Shown here one piece after another: positions 16,167-23,574 of a stretch of DNA of 64,000 bases (the first letter of the stretch is position 1; every line of letters begins with the position of its first letter). Source of the stretch: Levilactobacillus fuyuanensis (lineage in GTDB: Bacteria; Bacillota; Bacilli; Lactobacillales; Lactobacillaceae). The notes under the pieces are model-generated. The model was not told the origin of the DNA and searched no databases. It saw only the letters and a list, made by a program, of their open reading frames with translations. The DNA is taken from contig NZ_RHNZ01000010.1 of NCBI RefSeq assembly GCF_003946395.1, positions 34,397 to 98,396 of the forward strand. The letters run 5' to 3'. Both the position numbers and the translations under genes were made by a program.

Positions 16167-17891
16167 TTACTTAAACGACTGGTTCACGTAAGACTCAACG
16201 GTCCCGGTCTTAGCGGACTCGTTGACTCGACCCGTCAGTTTGACTTGGTCGCCGGCCTTCATCAATACGGCCTTAGGATAGTCGGCGGTACCGACCGTCC
16301 AGAGGGTATCGTTACCTTTGACCGCGAACAGCACGTTTTGGTTATCGCCATTTGGAATGACGACGACCCGTTCCACCGTGCCCTTGAGCTTGATGGTCTT
16401 GGAGTTCGTGGTTGAGCTAGCCGTTGACCCGACCGTGGCGAGTTGTACCCGGTATTGGTCGAGCGCTTGGGTCGCCGTTGTAGCGTAAGCTTTCACACTT
16501 TGATCGGCCGCCTTGATGTAGGCGTAACTCCGGAAGGCCCCGGTGGAGTCTAGCAGTGAAACGACCCAAGTAGGTGTGCCGTCGATGTTGTACATGATCG
16601 GCATCGTAGCGGACCACTTCTGGGCGACGTATTCCTTTTCGGCGATCTTCTTGGCCCCGTCACTGTCCATGACCCCGATGTTTTTCCCGGTGTAGTAGGT
16701 CAGTGTCCCAGTCCGCGCGTTAATCATGGAGTAACCCATGGTTGAATCCGCACTGGTCTTAGGTGAGGTGAAATCGTTGAAGTAGGAGATGTCGCCGTGC
16801 TTGTCCACGACGGGCGTAACGCCATCTTCGGTCCCGTTACTGTTCGGGTCCTTCACGCCGGTCTTGTTAAAGTGGGCGTTGAAGTAACCGTTGCCGTACC
16901 AGCCGAAGATTTCGTTCATTTCCGCAGCCGTGGAGGACGCGATGGATTCGTTGATAAATTTCGGTGCGCCGGCAGCTGAGTAGAGCTTGGTGTCACCGGT
17001 CTTGGCGTTCAAGACGACGACGTGCAGACTCTTATAGTTGATCCGGCTGGAAACACCACGGGCCTTGTAGACGGTCTGGATGAAGTAGGGTTCGCCGCTA
17101 TCCTTGATTTCGAGTTGCGGTTGCCCTTCCTGAACCCAGCCAGGGAAACGGTTGTAGATGACCCGTTGTGCGTCTTCGAAGAGGTAAGCACTCGGCGTGT
17201 ACTTCATGGATTGCTTAATGAAGTGGGGCTCGGCGTTCACGTTGGTGGCGTCGATCATGAAGTAACCGGGTGACTTCTTGGCCCGTTGCCACCGCCAGAA
17301 GCCGTCGAATTCAACGGGGGCGATGTAGACGGTCTTGCCCTTAACGACCTGCGTTTGCAGGGCGCCTAGCTTGTAGTAAGACGTATTAGGCACGGCACTC
17401 ATGGCCTTGTTCATCTTGTTGCGGACGGTCTTGGGTGCGATGGCGATTGGCGTCGCGTCCTTGTCCAGCAGGGGCGCGGTCTTCATCGTCTTGATCTTTA
17501 AGGAGTTGTAGACTGGCTTCACACCGAACTTGGTCTGAGCGGCCCCAAAGAGGCTGACGACAAAGAGCAATGCCAGTAGGCCGGCTGCCACGTTTAAGCC
17601 TTTATTTTGGCTACGAACGTGGGGGCGTTTGTCACCACTGCCGGTCTCGACCGCCACGTTGGGACTGCTGAGCGCCAGGAATGGCAGGTACAGCACCCCA
17701 CTGATGACGTTCATGATGATCAGGCTAAAGAGCGCCTTGCTGGGTAAAATGACGAAGACCACGCCAATGGCAATGACGTAGTAAACGATGTAGATACCCG
17801 CCAGCATTTGCAAGTGTTGGGGACGTTGAACGATTCCCATGATTGCCATGATGAAGGCGGATAGGGTACAGAAGAAAGCGACTAGTAACAT
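16167..17891 (-). CDS. Large membrane-anchored extracytoplasmic protein, unknown function
   Basis: 574 residues. Four hydrophobic helices fill roughly residues 1-115 (MLLVAFFCTLSAFIMAIMGI first), followed by a soluble domain of about 450 residues. The soluble part has alternating beta-strand character with repeated aromatic motifs (YFMIDATNVNAEPHF, GYSMINARTGTLTYYTG, PTWVVSLLDSTGAFRSYAYI), reminiscent of PepSY-like or carrier folds. The last 75 residues (KLKGTVERVVVIPNGDNQ to the end) look like an OB-fold strand set. GGAAAGGG precedes the ATG. It stands alone between a terminator and an XRE gene. I can describe the architecture but not the role. Confidence 0.8.
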   Translation of the reverse strand: MLLVAFFCTLSAFIMAIMGIVQRPQHLQMLAGIYIVYYVIAIGVVFVILPSKALFSLIIMNVISGVLYLPFLALSSPNVAVETGSGDKRPHVRSQNKGLNVAAGLLALLFVVSLFGAAQTKFGVKPVYNSLKIKTMKTAPLLDKDATPIAIAPKTVRNKMNKAMSAVPNTSYYKLGALQTQVVKGKTVYIAPVEFDGFWRWQRAKKSPGYFMIDATNVNAEPHFIKQSMKYTPSAYLFEDAQRVIYNRFPGWVQEGQPQLEIKDSGEPYFIQTVYKARGVSSRINYKSLHVVVLNAKTGDTKLYSAAGAPKFINESIASSTAAEMNEIFGWYGNGYFNAHFNKTGVKDPNSNGTEDGVTPVVDKHGDISYFNDFTSPKTSADSTMGYSMINARTGTLTYYTGKNIGVMDSDGAKKIAEKEYVAQKWSATMPIMYNIDGTPTWVVSLLDSTGAFRSYAYIKAADQSVKAYATTATQALDQYRVQLATVGSTASSTTNSKTIKLKGTVERVVVIPNGDNQNVLFAVKGNDTLWTVGTADYPKAVLMKAGDQVKLTGRVNESAKTGTVESYVNQSFK

Positions 17892-17979
17892 ATAAAAACC
17901 CTTTCCAAATAATGTCAGCGAAAATCCAATTATGTAAAAAATAACTACTTTCTCTAGTTTACCCTATTTAGCGATGTGA

Positions 17980-18132
17980 CTAAAGGGGAACACCGTAATC
18001 AGTAGAAATAATGGTAGCGCTTTTGTGGCTGGTGTGATGGGATTTGTCCAGATAGTTATGATGGCAATAGGGATGGACCTACTCAAGATGAACGGAATTA
18101 GTGATTCTCAGCTGGGTAACATGTACGGATGA
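17980..18132 (+). pseudogene. Possible C-terminal remnant of a membrane transporter
   Basis: A 50-codon open stretch without a ribosome site, running from just after a stop codon. It reads NNGSAFVAGVMGFVQIVMM, then AIGMDLLKMNG, and stops. The helical, Met/Gly-rich pattern resembles the last helix of an MFS or multidrug transporter, but this is a weak impression. The 340-base gap between the membrane protein gene and the XRE gene otherwise shows little. Confidence 0.25.
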
Positions 18133-18250
18133 CTTGAGGAAAGATGGTCCTAGTAAAAGCCCGCCAAATCAGCAGTGCAAGCAAACTTAGCGTGACAAAG
18201 TGGCAGGCATTTGCTAGGGTTAGGTCAGATAGATGCAGGGAGGAAACACG

Positions 18251-18889
18251 ATGACACTCGGGGAAAAATTAAAGCAGGCACGGGCGGATCACGAGCTGAC
18301 CCAACAGGCCGTGGCCCAGCAGGTGGTCGTCTCGCGACAGACCATTTCAAGTTGGGAAACGGGGAAGAGCTATCCGGATATCGACAGTCTGGTGACGCTG
18401 AGCAATCTGTACGGGCTGACATTGGACAGCCTGATCAAGGAAGATACGGGGATGCTGGATTATTTGCGGAAGTCGGAGGTTGCGGTGAGGTTACGACCAA
18501 TCCGTCAGGCGATGCTCATCTTGAATAGTTTATTCGTGGTGCTCTTAGTCTTCTTTTTGCCAAGTCGGCTAGGTGGTGGCATCTTAATTGTCGCGGTGCT
18601 GGCTAACTTGGTCGGCTTGGCCTATCTCCAAAAATTTGAGGAGCAGCTCAGTGACCTGCCCGTATGGGAACAGCGGTGGCGACGGGGGCGGTTACCGGGA
18701 TTACTGGGAAGTCTAGCGGCAACGGGCGCCTTGATTGCAACCAACTGGTGGTCAGTCTCCGCGGCGGTTGCCAGTAGTCTGGTCAGTATCACCCTGGTGG
18801 GTTGGCTGACGTTGTTACTGCTTTGGTTAGGTCACGTAATCGGTCGGCTTAAACAGCAAGAGGATAAGGTGGCCAGGTCCAAGACGTAG
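18251..18889 (+). CDS. XRE-family regulator with C-terminal membrane domain
   Basis: 212 residues. An N-terminal helix-turn-helix (VAQQVVVSRQTISSWETGKS) of about 65 residues is joined to four hydrophobic segments from about residue 90 (LILNSLFVVLLVFFLP, ILIVAVLANLVGLAYL and two more). Such membrane-tethered XRE regulators are common in lactobacilli, and their signals are mostly unknown. ATG 18251 is chosen because GGGAGG lies seven bases upstream. No partner gene is adjacent. Confidence 0.87.
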   Translation: MTLGEKLKQARADHELTQQAVAQQVVVSRQTISSWETGKSYPDIDSLVTLSNLYGLTLDSLIKEDTGMLDYLRKSEVAVRLRPIRQAMLILNSLFVVLLVFFLPSRLGGGILIVAVLANLVGLAYLQKFEEQLSDLPVWEQRWRRGRLPGLLGSLAATGALIATNWWSVSAAVASSLVSITLVGWLTLLLLWLGHVIGRLKQQEDKVARSKT

Positions 18890-18989
18890 GGACTAGCGCG
18901 GCGGGTTACCAATTAATAATTAGTGTTATCGAAGAAGTGCCTTCGCCAATCTAGTTTGGTGGGGGTGCTTTTTGAGATAGTGTTATACG

Positions 18990-19018
18990 CAAAAAAAGAC
19001 CAGCCAAATCAGCCGGTC
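18990..19018 (-). terminator. Terminator of the 30-residue membrane peptide gene
   Basis: On the reverse strand GACCGGCT pairs with GGCTGGTC and is followed by seven T residues. It is 33 bases past the stop of the short gene at 19051, which supports that gene being transcribed on its own. Confidence 0.8.
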
Positions 19019-19050
19019 CACCCAACACATTTATTTCCGAATAGGGGTCA

Positions 19051-19143
19051 TTAATGCTTAAACATGAAAATGCCCCGCACAATTTCGGCACCAATTAAAA
19101 CCACCATGAATGACCAAGTAACAAGAGTTGCGACGCTTCCCAT
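19051..19143 (-). CDS. 30-residue single-helix membrane peptide
   Basis: The peptide begins MGSVATLVTWSFMVVLIG and ends AEIVRGIFMFKH. A strong ribosome site (GAGGAGG, eight bases before ATG) precedes it and a dedicated terminator follows. One hydrophobic helix with a short charged tail is the shape of holin-like or type I toxin peptides and of small regulatory membrane peptides. No antisense RNA gene was recognised, so a toxin role is only a possibility. Confidence 0.7.
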   Translation of the reverse strand: MGSVATLVTWSFMVVLIGAEIVRGIFMFKH

Positions 19144-19238
19144 TTTAAAGACCTCCTCGATTCTGCCCAATTTCTAATTACTTTTATTGTACGCCGAACA
19201 CTGGAGCGACACAATAGGAACCGCTTACATTTTCAGAA

Positions 19239-19288
19239 AAATCCATCACTGAATAGATCTACTTTGGGACCTGTTCTGTGATGGATTT
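19239..19288. repeat. Inverted repeat, 11-bp arms
   Basis: AAATCCATCAC and GTGATGGATTT are separated by 28 bases. No clear T run follows, so this is either a weak terminator or another structured site in the gap between the short peptide gene and the deacetylase. Confidence 0.5.
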
Positions 19289-19380
19289 ATTCTTATGCGT
19301 GCAGTGTTTTGTCAGTTTTGGTAAGTTCCAAATGATCGGGAGCGCTGGCAGCCGCAGGCGAAAATACAACTCCTATCTGA

Positions 19381-20235
19381 CTACTGGTTGGTGACATCGA
19401 CGAGGCTGGCAAAGGTGGCAGTGCTCATGCCGGGAACGACCCGCAGCCGTGACAAATTGTAGCGCCCCTGCTTCAGAGTGGCCACGCCCTCCTGCGTGGT
19501 CAGCGCCAGCGTGTAGCCACTCTGTTTAGCCAACCGCCGTGTCGTGGCATTGGCGCGGCCAGCCGGGTAACACAGCATCCGCGTTTCCTGATCAAGATGG
19601 GTGTCTAACCACTGCTTAGACTTAACCAACTCCTGCTTCTGCTGAGCCGCCGTCAGTTCATCGAGATTCAAGTGCTGGACGGTGTGGCTGGCAAAGTCCA
19701 CGTGGCCGGTCGCCTTCATTCGTTTCATCTCGGCTAGTGTCAGGTGATTGCCCTTATGCGTGAAGCCCGTGATGACGTTGATGGTCGCGTGTAGGTTGTA
19801 TTTTTTCAGCGCCGGCAGGCCATTAGTCAGATTATCTTTGTAGGCATCGTCCAGTGTGATCCAGACGACCTTCTTCTGCGGAATGCTATTGGTCGAGAGC
19901 GCATGAATCGCCTCGGCCGTGGTCAGTGTCCGGTAGTGATGCTGCTTAAGGTAGGCCATCTCACTGGCGAACTGGGCCTTGGGCACGCGCAACTGATTCC
20001 CACTGGAAATACTGTGATACATCAAAATGGGCAGCTTGAGCGGCTGCTTTAACTTGATCCAGGGTTTGGCCTTGACGGGCTTAACAGCCGTAGATTCTGC
20101 GTCCTGACTTTGAATCCGATTGTGACGAGCCGGATGACTAATAGTGTTCGGCCGCGATTGACTCCAGGCGAACCCGCCGCCTAATAGCGCAATCAATGCC
20201 AGACAGCCCCCCAAGAACCACCAGTTTCTTTTCAT
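19381..20235 (-). CDS. Membrane-anchored polysaccharide deacetylase (NodB domain)
   Basis: 284 residues. An N-terminal anchor (WWFLGGCLALIALLGGGFAW) is followed by a linker and the NodB domain from about residue 65. The motifs ILMYHSIS, WITLDDAYKDN (catalytic Asp pair), FASHTVQHLNL (metal-binding His residues) and CYPAGRANATTRRLAKQ are all visible. The domain removes acetyl groups from N-acetylglucosamine polymers such as peptidoglycan or exopolysaccharide at the cell surface. It is followed on the same strand by no gene for about 240 bases and preceded by the recombinase-like gene. Confidence 0.9.
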   Translation of the reverse strand: MKRNWWFLGGCLALIALLGGGFAWSQSRPNTISHPARHNRIQSQDAESTAVKPVKAKPWIKLKQPLKLPILMYHSISSGNQLRVPKAQFASEMAYLKQHHYRTLTTAEAIHALSTNSIPQKKVVWITLDDAYKDNLTNGLPALKKYNLHATINVITGFTHKGNHLTLAEMKRMKATGHVDFASHTVQHLNLDELTAAQQKQELVKSKQWLDTHLDQETRMLCYPAGRANATTRRLAKQSGYTLALTTQEGVATLKQGRYNLSRLRVVPGMSTATFASLVDVTNQ

Positions 20236-20301
20236 CGCCTATTCCCCCAGTTTGTTCGTTTACTATTTAGTATAGGGGGTTCAATGAACGGTGGCACGCA
20301 T

Positions 20302-21126
20302 TTAGTCTGCGCGCTGGGCCAATCGACGATAATAGTCGATGGAATCCGGTTCTAAATGGAGGGCAGAAATGGCGTCACGGTCGGAAAGCTGGGGGTGCCG
20401 CCGCAGATAGTTAACTAAGTAACCTTGGTACAGCACGGTGGGGCTCAGGGCAAAGCCCACGACAGTTTCATCCGGCTTCAAATATTTATGCAGGCCGGGC
20501 AACGTTAAGTGGGGATCGGCCGCGGCCCGTTGCTTTAGGAACCAATCATTGGACTGGAACCGTTGCTGCAGGGGGGCCAGAAAAGCCTGGAGTTCATTTA
20601 AAAATTGCTGGGCCGGTGCTGACCAGCTCTGTGTCTTCAAATTAGCTGTGAAATTGGGTTGAAGAAAGGCCTGAACCGGGTAGCCGTGAGCTACGAGTAG
20701 GAGTGTTAGCCGGGTATACACGTGGAGGCGCGGGTCGGCCAGCAGGCTGTTGAGGTCATCGACCCAGCGGTAGTTCAGCGGTTGGGCGGCTTGCTTGGGT
20801 TTACTCTTCAGATCCAGAGTCGGCAGGTAGGGCGTCCAACTGTGTGAGAAGAGAAATTTAAAGTAGACGTTGAGGTGCGACAAGACCTTGTTGTAGGTCT
20901 GATTCTGAATCTTGCGGGCGTCGACCAACATGGCCAGATACTGCTCCACATCGGGCGTCTGGAGTTGATTGACGCGGTGGTCTCGCTGATAGGTGGGATT
21001 GAAATTTTCTAGGTATTTGAAAAAGTCCGTCAGGGTCGCGTTGTACTCGTCTTCAGTGGCCTGCGCCATGGCCCGCTGCTGGAGCGTGCGATTGAAGGCG
21101 TCTTGATACGGATAGGTTTGGGACAT
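20302..21126 (-). CDS. Tyrosine-recombinase-like protein lacking catalytic residues
   Basis: 274 residues. The N-terminal part (TEDEYNATLTDFFKYLENFN and YNKVLSHLNVYFKFLF) matches the SAM-like DNA-binding domain of integrases. The C-terminal part has the general helical layout of the catalytic domain, but the first arginine position (normally TGLRVSEL) reads AHGYPVQAFL. The HxxR region reads LYQGYLVNYL, and only a terminal Tyr pair (SIDYYRRL) remains. It therefore probably binds DNA or protein without recombining. AAGGAAG precedes the ATG. The frame is intact and full length, which argues against simple decay. Confidence 0.75.
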   Translation of the reverse strand: MSQTYPYQDAFNRTLQQRAMAQATEDEYNATLTDFFKYLENFNPTYQRDHRVNQLQTPDVEQYLAMLVDARKIQNQTYNKVLSHLNVYFKFLFSHSWTPYLPTLDLKSKPKQAAQPLNYRWVDDLNSLLADPRLHVYTRLTLLLVAHGYPVQAFLQPNFTANLKTQSWSAPAQQFLNELQAFLAPLQQRFQSNDWFLKQRAAADPHLTLPGLHKYLKPDETVVGFALSPTVLYQGYLVNYLRRHPQLSDRDAISALHLEPDSIDYYRRLAQRAD

Positions 21127-21205
21127 GGCAAAACACTTCCTTTGCTAAAAATTACATTAACTTAGAGTGGCGACCACGACCGTGAAGTCGTGGCGGTGAT
21201 GGGAG

Positions 21206-22246
21206 CTAGGCCGTGGTTGAGGTGCGGGCAGCCAAGACCCTTTCGCGTAATTGTTCTTTTTGATCGTCATCGATAAAAGCGGCGTCGATGGCGTTAAGTG
21301 TCAGGCGTTCCAGCAGAGACCAGTTCAGACCAAACTGCTTGCGAAGCGTGACGAATTCATCGGTTAAAGTGACGTTAGAGACGGTCCGGTCATCGGTGTT
21401 GACCGTGACCTTCAGGCCGGCACTGAGAAATTCCGATAACGGGAAGTCGCTCCAACTGTCGACAGCCTTGGTCTGGATGTTACTTGTTGGGCAAATTTCA
21501 ATGGTGGCCCCGGCTTCTTTAGTTTGTGCGATTGCGGCCGGGAAGCCACTCATGTGAACGCCGTGGCCAATCCGTTTAGCACCCAGGGTCAGCGCAACCA
21601 CAACGTTATCGACGGGCCCGGCCTCACCGGCATGGATCGTAAATGGCAGGCCGGTTGCCTGACCCGCGCGGATGGCATCAACCAGGTCGATCGTTGGATG
21701 ATTGTACTCGTCCCCAGCGAAGTCCAGGCCAACGACCCCCTCGTTCTTGAAGTCGGCAGCGGTTTGGAAGACGTCGATGCATTCGTCTAAGGGACGGTCA
21801 CGCATCGCACAGACGATGGCGTTGACTGGAATCCCAAAGTCGGCAGAACCGGCGTGCAGGCCCTCCAGTGTCGCGGCGATAGCTTCGCGAATGGAGAGAC
21901 CCTTTTCGGTGAAAATGGCGGGGGCGAACCGCGTTTCTAAGTAAATCAGACCGTCTTCGGAGGCAGTCTGAACCATATCGTAACCAGCAATCCGGAGCTG
22001 TTCCGGCGTTTGCATCAGATCGGTCACAACCTGGAATCGTTTCAAGTAATCAATCAAACTGACGGTATCAATGGGTGCCGATACCAATGTCCGGAGTGCA
22101 GCGTCGCTGGCTGGCAACTCGGCACCGGTAATGGCTGCCATCTTCCGTAGCGCGGGTAGTGAGATCGATCCATCGAGGTGGCAGTGCAACTCAACTTTCG
22201 GATACTGACGAACGGCGTCTGCGGTAAAAGGGTTAACTTGAGACAT
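21206..22246 (-). CDS. add: Adenosine deaminase
   Basis: 346 residues of the adenosine/adenine deaminase family, converting adenosine to inosine for purine salvage. Metal ligands are in VELHCHLDGS (His21, His23). IHAGEAG holds the next His and the catalytic Glu. The downstream strings GHGVHMSGFP, CPTSNIQT and VNTDDRTVS (metal-binding Asp) complete the site. AAAGGAGG precedes the ATG. A cre-like sequence (TGATAGCGCTTAACA) lies about 45 bases upstream of the gene and may link it to carbon state. The distinction between adenosine and adenine deaminase is probable, not certain. Confidence 0.93.
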   Translation of the reverse strand: MSQVNPFTADAVRQYPKVELHCHLDGSISLPALRKMAAITGAELPASDAALRTLVSAPIDTVSLIDYLKRFQVVTDLMQTPEQLRIAGYDMVQTASEDGLIYLETRFAPAIFTEKGLSIREAIAATLEGLHAGSADFGIPVNAIVCAMRDRPLDECIDVFQTAADFKNEGVVGLDFAGDEYNHPTIDLVDAIRAGQATGLPFTIHAGEAGPVDNVVVALTLGAKRIGHGVHMSGFPAAIAQTKEAGATIEICPTSNIQTKAVDSWSDFPLSEFLSAGLKVTVNTDDRTVSNVTLTDEFVTLRKQFGLNWSLLERLTLNAIDAAFIDDDQKEQLRERVLAARTSTTA

Positions 22247-22338
22247 GGCAAGGTCCTCCTTTGGAATATGTAACTTCCTTCCAGTATACCATGATAGCGC
22301 TTAACAACGCGACCTTACGGGGAAAATTTGCCTTTCGG

Positions 22339-22548
22339 TCGCCTTGCCGGGTGGTGCAAATAAACCGGGACGCTGTGGGCGGGTGCCCGGAGCCAAAGAG
22401 CGGTCTCCGGACTTGCCTTTGAACCTCTGAGAACCGAGTTTCAAAGACACCAATGTTCTAAGCGGCTTAAACCGCCGCTAAGAACATTCCCACGGCTGAG
22501 CTTATTTGCACCACCCTCACGGCTTAGGTAGATTTAGCCCGTAATCGC
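22339..22548 (+). repeat. Structured 200-bp intergenic element, copy 1
   Basis: Outer stem 22349-22363 with 22502-22516 is a perfect 15-bp pair (GGGTGGTGCAAATAA / TTATTTGCACCACCC). Inside it, GCTGTGGG (22372) pairs with CCCACGGC (22489), enclosing three hairpins. The first is CCGGAG / CTCCGG with the loop CCAAAGAGCGGT. The second is CTTTGAA / TTCAAAG. The third is AATGTTCT with AGAACATT around an inner GC-rich stem. Its 3' tail ATTTAGCCCGTAATCGC recurs in copy 2. It does not encode protein; it could act as RNA or as a mobile DNA element. Confidence 0.8.
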
Positions 22549-22574
22549 TATAGAATTTGCTTCCCATTTTCCTC

Positions 22575-22778
22575 GCTACGTGATGAGAGTAAACTACGCT
22601 GCGGTGGCAGTCGTCTAAAGCCCAAGGGCGGTCTTTAGACTTGGCTTTAAGCCGCTGAGAACCACGTCTTAAAACCACTACATCTCTAAGCACCAAGGTT
22701 CGGCCGCCAAGAGGTGTCCCACGGCTGAGCCCATTTTCACCGCCCTTACGGCTCACACGAATTTAGCCCGTAATCGCG
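22575..22778 (+). repeat. Structured 200-bp intergenic element, copy 2
   Basis: Same layout in the same orientation about 230 bases after copy 1. The first hairpin has changed to GTCTAAAG / CTTTAGAC but keeps the loop pattern CCCAAGGGCGGT. The second is TTTAAG / CTTAAA and the third ACATCTCT / AGAGGTGT. The closing GCTG / CGGC is kept and the tail ATTTAGCCCGTAATCGC is identical to copy 1. Different sequences forming the same stems point to selection on structure. The 5' arm of the outer stem is degenerate here. Confidence 0.75.
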
Positions 22779-23306
22779 TAGTAATAGCGACTGTCATTTG
22801 GTACTGAATTCTGCTAATTTGGGGAATTGGTTTTAAAATGAAATGAAATTATTCGAAAAAACTCATTAGATTTAAGGACTGTTCTGTCGATTAACAAAAT
22901 TTTTTCCATTTTATCGCATTTAAAAGGGAAAGTTAGCGAACAAACCGATTGGCTAAAACCGCGATATCTTGCGGTTTATCGCCATTAATGCGTGACGGTT
23001 GGATTGCAAATTTTACAAATGTGAAATTTCATTAAAAAACGTTGTGTCTGGGGGCCAAACATTATAGAATTGATGTAATCGTCAGGGGGTTAACAAATCC
23101 CCCGTGTGCCGGAGTATTAGCACGATAAATAAATTTAAAAAATTAATATTAATAGGATAGGTAGTCATTGTTACGTGAACTATCTAAAAGCAGCCGAGAG
23201 TCCAGTCGACCGCAAGTTAAGTCTGTGTGCCAGAATCTTGGCTTGTCTGTGTGGGTGTGGCAACCGCCAGTTAAAATGGGTGTGTGTTGGGTTGAACGTG
23301 TGTTAG

Positions 23307-23490
23307 CCGTGAGGACGGTGAAAATGAATCCAGCCGTGAGAATTCTCTTAATGGTGGGTTTTACCATTTAGAGAATTGGTGTCTTGAAGACTCGGTTCGC
23401 AGAGGCTTCAAGCAAGTCCAGAGACCGCTCTTTGGCTCTGGACGTCCGCCCACAGCGTCACGATTCATTTTCACTGTCCGGTAAGGCGCT
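23307..23490 (-). repeat. Structured 200-bp intergenic element, copy 3 (inverted)
   Basis: On the minus strand it has the outer 13-bp stem (23318-23330 with 23462-23474, GTGAAAATGAATC / GATTCATTTTCAC) and GCTGTGGG as the closing stem. Its first hairpin is GTCCAGAG / CTCTGGAC with a loop CCAAAGAGCGGT identical to copy 1. The second stem is CTTGAAG with CTTCAAG and the third AATTCTCT / AGAGAATT. It lies 85 bases ahead of the acyltransferase gene, in the opposite orientation. Confidence 0.8.
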
Positions 23491-23574
23491 GTGAGGACGC
23501 TTTGAACCAGAGGCGCACGACACGCGTTTAACGTGGGGGAGTAATGGCAGCGTTAAAGAGAAGGAGCAATTGCG

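Noticed and set aside
18925..18975. Hairpin-like sequence after the XRE gene
   Set aside because: Pairing needs many G-U pairs and the stem is not continuous, so it was not listed as a terminator.
21174..21193. CCACGAC / GTCGTGG hairpin after adenosine deaminase
   Set aside because: Seven-base stem without T run on either side; may be chance and cannot be assigned a role.
22517..22756. 79-codon reverse frame in the first repeat pair
   Set aside because: It runs through the structured repeat; its residues follow the stem sequences and no start signal is present.
23149..23371. Overlapping frames of about 70 codons on both strands before the acyltransferase
   Set aside because: They include part of the inverted element copy 3, lack ribosome sites and share no similarity with known proteins.
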